From positions 1-7,808 of the forward strand of contig WRAA01000092.1 in assembly GCA_009780445.1 (NCBI GenBank): 7,808 bases of DNA. Reading direction: 5' to 3'. The position numbers and the translations under genes were made by a program. This stretch comes from Defluviitaleaceae bacterium. Its GTDB lineage: Bacteria > Bacillota > Clostridia > Lachnospirales > WRAA01. Positions 1-5,533 of this stretch are shown in pieces (the stretch's first letter is position 1; the number at the start of each line of letters is the position of its first letter). The notes under the pieces were generated by a model that had not been told where the DNA came from, ran no database searches, and saw only the letters and a list, made by a program, of their open reading frames with translations.

Positions 1-650
1 GCGGGCGGGCGCAGTTCGGCGGCCAGCGTTTCGGCGAGATGGAAGTGTGGGCGCTTGAAGCCTATGGCGCGTCGTATGCCCTGCAGGAGATCCTCACGGT
101 GAAGTCCGACGATATCGTGGGGCGCGTCAAGACCTATGAGGCTATCGTCAAGGGCGAGAACATTCCGGAGCCGGGCGTGCCGGAGTCCTTCAAGGTATTG
201 CTGAAGGAACTGCAGGCTCTTGCGCTGGACGTGCGCATTCTGATGGCCGACCATACGGAAGTCGTCATACGCGAATCTATCGAGGACGTTGACGACCTTA
301 ACGTGAACATCGAAGGGGCGGAGCCAAGCGGCGAAGTTGTGCGTCAGAGGGCGCCGGCCTTTGCCCCCGGTGAAGAAGAGGCCGATTTCGACGACGATGA
401 CGACGACTTCGACGACGAGGACGCGGACGACGATCTGGACCTTGGTGACGACGAAGAGCCGGAGGATATCGAAGCGGACGGCGAGCCGGGCAAGCCGGAC
501 GATCCGGACGACGAATTCGACAAGGACATGGACGAACTCGAGTCCATCCAGGCAGACCTGTTCGCCTCGTCCCGCATTATGAATTCCAAGATACCGGAAG
601 CACTGGAGACATTCGAGGACGATTATTCAGGCCTTGACGACGAGTACTAA
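1..650 (+). CDS. rpoB: RNA polymerase beta subunit, C-terminal end (partial)
   Basis: This is the 3' end of the gene for the beta subunit of DNA-dependent RNA polymerase; the 5' part lies outside the window. The reading frame is open from base 3 and begins with the family signature AQFGGQRFGEMEVWALEAYG, followed by LTVKSDD, VKTYEAIVKG and EPGVPESFKVL. These belong to the C-terminal clamp/anchor region that packs against beta'. After about position 250 the sequence leaves the conserved core and becomes a tail of roughly 130 residues. Positions 372-545 encode 58 residues of which 37 are Asp or Glu and only two are Lys. The tail ends at a TAA, and rpoC follows after 38 bases, the usual rpoBC arrangement. 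The identification is certain. The role of the tail is unknown; acidic RpoB tails occur in other Firmicutes but vary in length and sequence. Confidence 0.98.
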   Translation, partial: GRAQFGGQRFGEMEVWALEAYGASYALQEILTVKSDDIVGRVKTYEAIVKGENIPEPGVPESFKVLLKELQALALDVRILMADHTEVVIRESIEDVDDLNVNIEGAEPSGEVVRQRAPAFAPGEEEADFDDDDDDFDDEDADDDLDLGDDEEPEDIEADGEPGKPDDPDDEFDKDMDELESIQADLFASSRIMNSKIPEALETFEDDYSGLDDEY

Positions 651-675
651 GGGTTTTACAGACCCTATGATTAGC

Positions 676-679
676 GAGG
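676..679 (+). promoter_or_regulatory. Ribosome binding site deciding the rpoC start
   Basis: GAGG lies nine bases before the ATG at 689 but directly touches the in-frame ATG at 680. Normal spacing favours 689 as the true rpoC start. No other purine-rich site precedes 680. Confidence 0.6.
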
Positions 680-688
680 ATGATATCA

Positions 689-3600
689 ATGGCAAACCCG
701 AACCAGCAAGACCAAGCGATATCGTTTGATTCGATAAAGATCGGCCTGGCGTCGCCGGGGAAAATACGCGAATGGTCCAGAGGCGAAGTGAAGAAGCCGG
801 AAACCATCAACTACCGCACACTAAAGCCGGAGCGCGACGGCCTGTTCTGCGAAAAGATCTTCGGCCCCAACAAGGACTGGGAATGCCACTGCGGAAAGTA
901 TAAGCGCATACGCTACAAGGGCGTGGTCTGCGATAGGTGTGGCGTGGAGGTTACGAAGTCGAAGGTGCGCCGCGAGCGCATGGGGCATATCGAGCTTGCG
1001 GCACCCGTGTCGCATGTGTGGTACTTCCGCGGCATACCCAGCCGCATGGGGCTGATACTGGCCATGAGTCCGCGCGCCCTCGAGAAGGTGCTGTACTTTG
1101 CGTCGTATATAGTGCTGGACCCCGGCCAGACCGGCCTGAACTACAAGCAGCTCATGACGGAGAAGGAATACCGCGAGGCTCTGGAGAAATACGGCACGGG
1201 AACATTTCGCGTGGGCATGGGTGCGGAGTCCATCAAGGAGCTGCTGGAGAACATCGACCTTGAGGGCGAGTCCGAAGAGCTTCGCAAGGCTCTGCGCGAT
1301 TCCGCAGGGCAGAAGAGGCTGCGCTATATCAAGAAGCTGGAGGTTATCGAGTCCTTTAGGATATCCGGCAACAGGCCGGACTGGATGATACTGGACGCGA
1401 TCCCCGTGATCCCGCCGGATCTGCGCCCCATGGTGCAGCTGGACGGCGGCCGCTTCGCCACAAGTGACCTCAACGACCTCTACCGCCGTGTCATTAACCG
1501 TAACAACCGGCTGAAACGTCTGCTGGATCTCGGCGCGCCCGACATCATCGTGCGCAACGAGAAGAGAATGTTGCAGGAGGCCGTGGACGCTCTTATCGAC
1601 AACGGCCGCCGCGGCCGCCCCGTTACAGGCCCCGGCAACCGCGCCCTCAAGTCTCTTTCGGATCTGCTGAAGGGCAAGCAGGGGCGTTTCCGCCAGAACC
1701 TGCTGGGCAAGCGTGTGGACTACTCCGGCCGCTCCGTTATCGTGGTGGGGCCGAACTTGAAGATATATCAGTGCGGACTGCCCAAGGAAATGGCCATCGA
1801 GCTGTTCAAGCCCTTTGTTATGAAGAAGCTGGTGGCCGACAACTTCGCGCACAACATTAAGTCCGCCAAGCGTATGGTGGAGCGGCTCCAGCCCGAAGTC
1901 TGGGATGTTCTCGAGGACGTTATCAAGGAGCATCCCGTGATGCTCAACCGCGCGCCGACCCTGCACAGGCTGGGCATACAGGCCTTCGAGCCGGTTCTGG
2001 TGGAAGGCCGCGCCTTGAAGCTGCATCCGCTGGTGTGTACCGCATTTAACGCAGACTTCGACGGAGACCAAATGCCCGTACACGTGCCGCTTTCCGTAGA
2101 GGCACAGGCGGAGTGCCGCTTCCTGCTCCTTGCGCCCAACAACCTGCTCAAACCGTCGGACGGCGCGCCGGTTACGGTGCCTTCGCAGGACATGGTGCTG
2201 GGCATTTACTACCTCACCATCGAGAAAGAGGGCGAACCGGGGGAGGGCAAGTACTTCCTGGACGAAAACGAGGCCATTCTCGCATACGAAAACAACGTCA
2301 TTACTCTGCACGCCAAGATACATGTGCGCCGCACCATCGAGATCGGCGGCGAAGAACACAGCAAGGTTATCGCGACCACCGTCGGCCGCATAATATTTAA
2401 CGAGGCTATCCCGCAGGACATCGGCTTTGTGGACAGAACCGTGTTCGACAACAAGTTCCTGCTGGAAGTTGACTATCTCTGCGACAAAAAGGCTCTCGGG
2501 CGCATTATCAGCCGCTGCATCAACAAGTACGGCTCCATCAGCACCTCCATCGTGCTGGACAACATCAAGCAGCTGGGCTTTAAGTACTCGACAATCGGCG
2601 CGTTCACCACGTCTGTCTACGACATGGAGGTGCCGGAGGTAAAGGCGAAGCATCTGGAGGAAGCCGAAGCCGCCGTTGACAACGTGGCAAAGATGTTTCG
2701 CCGCGGCCTCATGACCAACGAGGAACGCCACAACAAGGTCATCGAGATCTGGAGCAGCGCAAACGACAAGATCGCCGACGCCCTGATCAAGGGGCTTGGC
2801 CGCTACAACCCGATATTCATGATGGCAAACTCCGGCGCGCGCGGCTCGAACAACCAGATCAAGCAGCTGGCGGGAATGCGCGGGCTGATGGCAAGCCCCA
2901 AGGGCGGCGTGCTGGAACTGCCGATAAAGTCCAACTTCCGCGAAGGGCTGTCTGTGCTTGAATACTTTATTTCGGCGCACGGCGCGCGTAAGGGTCTGGC
3001 GGACACGGCTCTGCGCACGGCGGATTCCGGCTACCTCACGCGCCGCCTGGTAGACGTTTCGCAGGACATCGTAATCCGCGAGTGGGACTGCGTACAGCCG
3101 GAGGACGAGAAGCCCGGCCTGTGGGTCTCCGCGTTTATGGACGGAAGCGAGGTTATCGAGCCGCTGGTGGACAGAATCCGCGGGCGGTGGTCTCTGGAGG
3201 ACGTGAAGGATCCGCGAAGCGGCGAGGTTATCGCTCCGCAGGACAGCTTGATCGACCCGGACCGCGCGGAGCGTATTGTATCCGCGGGCGTCGAGAGCGT
3301 ACACATCCGCACGGTGCTGACGTGCCGCTCCCGCGTGGGGCTTTGCTCCAAGTGTTACGGCGCGAACATGTCCTCCGGACGCTCCGTGCGTATCGGCGAG
3401 GCTGTGGGCATTATCGCGGCGCAGTCCATCGGCGAACCCGGCACACAGCTGACGATGCGCACGTTCCAAACGGGCGGCATCGCCAGCAACGAGGACATCA
3501 CCCAAGGTCTGCCGCGTGTGGAAGAACTCTTCGAGGCGCGTAAGCCCAAGGGTCTTGCCATCATCGCCGAGTTCGGCGGCAAGGTGCTGGTAAGCGATAC

Positions 3601-4273
3601 CAAGAAGAAGCGCGAAGTCATCGTCACCAACGAGGAAACCGGCGAGTACAAGGACTACATGATCCCCTACGGTTCGCGTATTAAGGTGTTCTCCGGCGAT
3701 ATCATAGAGGCCGGCGACGAGCTGACCGAAGGCAGCGTCTACCCGCACGACATCCTAAAGATCAAGGGAATACGCGGCGTGCAGGACTATATGCTGCAAG
3801 AGGTTCAGCGCGTGTACCGCCTGCAGGGCGTGGATATCAACGACAAGCACATCGAAGTTATCGTGCGGCAGATGCTCAAGCGCGTAAAGGTCGAGGAAAA
3901 CAACGATACCGGCTTGCTCACGGGTTCGCTGACAGACTGGCTGGAGTTCGAGGAGCTAAACGCCAAGGCCATTGCCGAAGAGCGGGAGCCGGCCATCGGC
4001 AGCCGCGTGCTGCTGGGTATCACCAAGGCTTCCCTTGCCACGGACTCCTTCCTCTCCGCCGCCTCCTTCCAGGAAACAACCCGCGTTCTGACCGAGGCCG
4101 CAATCAAGGGCAAGATCGACCCGCTCATCGGCCTGAAGGAGAACGTGATCATCGGCAAGCTGATCCCCGCCGGCACCGGTATGCAGTCCTACCGCGGCAT
4201 AGACGTCAAGCCGGCCGCGGAGTACTACCCGAGAGTCGGCGGCGACATCCTGCCCACAGCCGACCAGTCATAA
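689..4273 (+). CDS. rpoC: RNA polymerase beta' subunit
   Basis: This is the complete 1194-residue beta' subunit of RNA polymerase, close to the usual Firmicutes length, with no large insert. Residues are numbered from the ATG at 689; an in-frame ATG at 680 is less likely because it touches the ribosome site. The N-terminal zinc ribbon uses C66, C68, C81 and C84. The catalytic NADFDGDQ is at 454-461, with Mg-binding D456, D458 and D460. The bridge helix contains ISAHGARKGLADTALRTADS. The second zinc site uses C801, C879, C886 and C889, although the usual DCGT around the first of these reads DCVQ. The trigger loop reads GEPGTQLTMRTFQTGG, with Q927 where nearly all RNA polymerases have His. P463 replaces the usual Ala just after DFDGDQM. 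The remainder, including the C-terminal LLGITKASL and SFISAASFQETTRVL-type region, is canonical. It is cotranscribed with rpoB and ends in tandem stops TAA TGA before a terminator. Confidence 0.98.
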   Translation: MANPNQQDQAISFDSIKIGLASPGKIREWSRGEVKKPETINYRTLKPERDGLFCEKIFGPNKDWECHCGKYKRIRYKGVVCDRCGVEVTKSKVRRERMGHIELAAPVSHVWYFRGIPSRMGLILAMSPRALEKVLYFASYIVLDPGQTGLNYKQLMTEKEYREALEKYGTGTFRVGMGAESIKELLENIDLEGESEELRKALRDSAGQKRLRYIKKLEVIESFRISGNRPDWMILDAIPVIPPDLRPMVQLDGGRFATSDLNDLYRRVINRNNRLKRLLDLGAPDIIVRNEKRMLQEAVDALIDNGRRGRPVTGPGNRALKSLSDLLKGKQGRFRQNLLGKRVDYSGRSVIVVGPNLKIYQCGLPKEMAIELFKPFVMKKLVADNFAHNIKSAKRMVERLQPEVWDVLEDVIKEHPVMLNRAPTLHRLGIQAFEPVLVEGRALKLHPLVCTAFNADFDGDQMPVHVPLSVEAQAECRFLLLAPNNLLKPSDGAPVTVPSQDMVLGIYYLTIEKEGEPGEGKYFLDENEAILAYENNVITLHAKIHVRRTIEIGGEEHSKVIATTVGRIIFNEAIPQDIGFVDRTVFDNKFLLEVDYLCDKKALGRIISRCINKYGSISTSIVLDNIKQLGFKYSTIGAFTTSVYDMEVPEVKAKHLEEAEAAVDNVAKMFRRGLMTNEERHNKVIEIWSSANDKIADALIKGLGRYNPIFMMANSGARGSNNQIKQLAGMRGLMASPKGGVLELPIKSNFREGLSVLEYFISAHGARKGLADTALRTADSGYLTRRLVDVSQDIVIREWDCVQPEDEKPGLWVSAFMDGSEVIEPLVDRIRGRWSLEDVKDPRSGEVIAPQDSLIDPDRAERIVSAGVESVHIRTVLTCRSRVGLCSKCYGANMSSGRSVRIGEAVGIIAAQSIGEPGTQLTMRTFQTGGIASNEDITQGLPRVEELFEARKPKGLAIIAEFGGKVLVSDTKKKREVIVTNEETGEYKDYMIPYGSRIKVFSGDIIEAGDELTEGSVYPHDILKIKGIRGVQDYMLQEVQRVYRLQGVDINDKHIEVIVRQMLKRVKVEENNDTGLLTGSLTDWLEFEELNAKAIAEEREPAIGSRVLLGITKASLATDSFLSAASFQETTRVLTEAAIKGKIDPLIGLKENVIIGKLIPAGTGMQSYRGIDVKPAAEYYPRVGGDILPTADQS

Positions 4274-4280
4274 TGACCCC

Positions 4281-4324
4281 AAGGGTTCCAAGGCGAAGCA
4301 CACCCGCTTCGCCCGAACCCTTTT
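4281..4324 (+). terminator. Intrinsic terminator of rpoBC
   Basis: Two stacked perfect 8-bp stems form one hairpin. The outer stem is AAGGGTTC (4281-4288) with GAACCCTT (4315-4322). The inner stem is GGCGAAGC (4292-4299) with GCTTCGCC (4306-4313). A CAA/C internal bulge separates them, and the loop is six bases, ACACCC. TTTTGCTGTTTCT (4321-4333) follows as the T-rich tract. It starts seven bases after the rpoC stop. The other strand lacks a T tract, so it acts on + strand transcription only. It probably ends the rpoBC message or weakens it before the next gene. Confidence 0.88.
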
Positions 4325-4345
4325 GCTGTTTCTAAAACTATACAT

Positions 4346-4353
4346 AGGGGGAG
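4346..4353 (+). promoter_or_regulatory. Ribosome binding site of the DUF1266 gene
   Basis: AGGGGGAG precedes the ATG at 4358 by four to six bases, depending on which purines pair. It fixes the start so that the protein begins with a complete signal peptide. Confidence 0.7.
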
Positions 4354-4357
4354 CCAC

Positions 4358-5533
4358 ATGAACACCTTGTTTAGAAGATGCGCGGCCGTGCTGCTGGCCG
4401 GAGTGATCGCGAGCCAGACCGCCGTGCCGGCCTATGCTGCGGAGACGGAGCAGAGTGTGCGGGATGAGCTTACGCGCTGGATTATCGGCACATCCGCGAT
4501 ACTTAACATTCAAAACCGGAACGACCATCGAAGGTTCGAATCAGATTACATTGAAGAGGCGGATCGTGAAAGATCAAGAATAGGTCTGCGTTCAAGCTGG
4601 AATACGGAAAACGCTGATGATCTGCGCGATAGAATTGCAAACCTTATGCAGGGAACAGGACACCATCAGAACTTTATGCGGAGGTTTGCGGCATACAGCG
4701 CTGTGGAGGGCGCGCTTGAAAACATCCCGGAGGAATCGCGGTTTGCGGAAAACAGCCGTGAATTGGTGTTGTATGTCGGCGATAAATGGGGTGAGAGGGG
4801 AATCATCGGCTGGGATCTCGTAAGGGTCGGAACATTGGTGGATATGGGTTTCGCTGCCGGATATATTGACAGGGAAGAGGCCTTCCTCCTGATGGAACCG
4901 GCGGCTAACATGTTGAGGTTCCTATTTGACGATTGGGATGAAGCATTGGAAAACTACTTGGACGGCACCGGCGTTTTTTGGGCAGGAATAACTCCTACGA
5001 TGGGTGCAACCCACCGTTTGGTGGCTAACCGGCACCTGTCGTACTTGCGGCTTAGGCTGGACTACTACCGGCGCGGAGCCTACGACATACTGCCCTTTGA
5101 CGATTCGTTCTTCTGGCGCACGCCGACGGTGAACCTCGAACGCACAATACTGCCCACACCGGAGTTGCTGCGCGGCTATTGGTTTGCGGAGCTGGACAGT
5201 TCGTTATGGGTGGTTGAACGCTACTTCGGTGAGGACGGCAGGGTGTTGACGGTATTTGGGAACCACGATGGCGAGGCGTTAATGTTTTCGGGAGCATACA
5301 GCTTTGACGACAACGGCATGTTAAACATTGCGTACTATAACATCGACATCGGCTACGGACCGGAGGAGATTGAAGTTGACTGGATGACGAGGGTGGCAGC
5401 CTTCTTTTTCTTCACCGGTACCGGCGGCAGTTTGGTGGCGATCAGCCCGATAGACGGGCATGTGACTACGCATGAACGCGGAGACGGCCGGCTTGTCGCG
5501 CCGTTTAGGCAGGGAGTTGGGGAGACGGAATGA
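4358..5533 (+). CDS. Predicted exported DUF1266-family protein
   Basis: A 391-residue protein of unknown function. Residues 1-27 form a signal peptide: R6 and R7, a hydrophobic core at about 8-23, and an AYA cleavage motif at 25-27. There is no lipobox and no further membrane segment, so it is probably released outside the membrane. Residues about 90-215 resemble DUF1266 (PF06889): a Gly-His-His and Phe stretch near 101-106, then W152-DLVRV, GFAAGYIDREEAFLL, a DDWDEALENYLDG segment and F207-W208. Residues about 262-375 start LLRGYWFAELDSS and carry evenly spaced aromatic residues and DG turns. They look like a small beta-rich domain of the lipocalin-like type, which is a weaker inference. The gene follows the rpoBC terminator, and its stop overlaps the next start as ATGA, so the two are probably translationally coupled. 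Its 5' part is clearly more AT-rich than its neighbours. Family assignment is from pattern recognition only. Confidence 0.8.
   Translation: MNTLFRRCAAVLLAGVIASQTAVPAYAAETEQSVRDELTRWIIGTSAILNIQNRNDHRRFESDYIEEADRERSRIGLRSSWNTENADDLRDRIANLMQGTGHHQNFMRRFAAYSAVEGALENIPEESRFAENSRELVLYVGDKWGERGIIGWDLVRVGTLVDMGFAAGYIDREEAFLLMEPAANMLRFLFDDWDEALENYLDGTGVFWAGITPTMGATHRLVANRHLSYLRLRLDYYRRGAYDILPFDDSFFWRTPTVNLERTILPTPELLRGYWFAELDSSLWVVERYFGEDGRVLTVFGNHDGEALMFSGAYSFDDNGMLNIAYYNIDIGYGPEEIEVDWMTRVAAFFFFTGTGGSLVAISPIDGHVTTHERGDGRLVAPFRQGVGETE
5519..5524 (+). promoter_or_regulatory. Ribosome binding site of the radical SAM gene
   Basis: GGGGAG lies inside the end of the DUF1266 gene, five bases before the ATG at 5530. 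It supports this start over the in-frame ATGs at 5548 and 5554, and supports coupled translation across the ATGA overlap. Confidence 0.65.

Noticed and set aside
390..420. GAC-rich tract as a tandem repeat element
   Set aside because: It is explained as Asp/Glu codons of the RpoB acidic tail, with mixed GAC, GAT and GAG codons interrupted by Phe, not an exact repeat.
650..666. Small inverted repeat AGGGT/ACCCT between rpoB and rpoC
   Set aside because: The stem is only five base pairs with a seven-base loop and no T tract, so it is neither a convincing terminator nor a clear regulatory hairpin.
680..688. Upstream rpoC start at 680
   Set aside because: It would add three residues (MIS), but the only ribosome site touches this ATG, whereas spacing to 689 is normal.
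821..3748. Long open frame on the - strand (975 codons) opposite rpoC
   Set aside because: It lies wholly antisense to a certain rpoC, and its translation is rich in His, Val, Leu and Ala with no family signature. High-GC codon bias on the + strand leaves this frame without stops.
4339..4344. TATACA resembling a -10 promoter box before the DUF1266 gene
   Set aside because: A start of transcription about seven bases downstream would remove the ribosome site, and no -35 box lies at normal spacing. The promoter of this operon was not located.
5011..5024. CCACC-GTTT-GGTGG hairpin inside the DUF1266 gene
   Set aside because: The five-pair stem cannot be extended, lies mid-gene, and has no T tract. 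It is likely chance.
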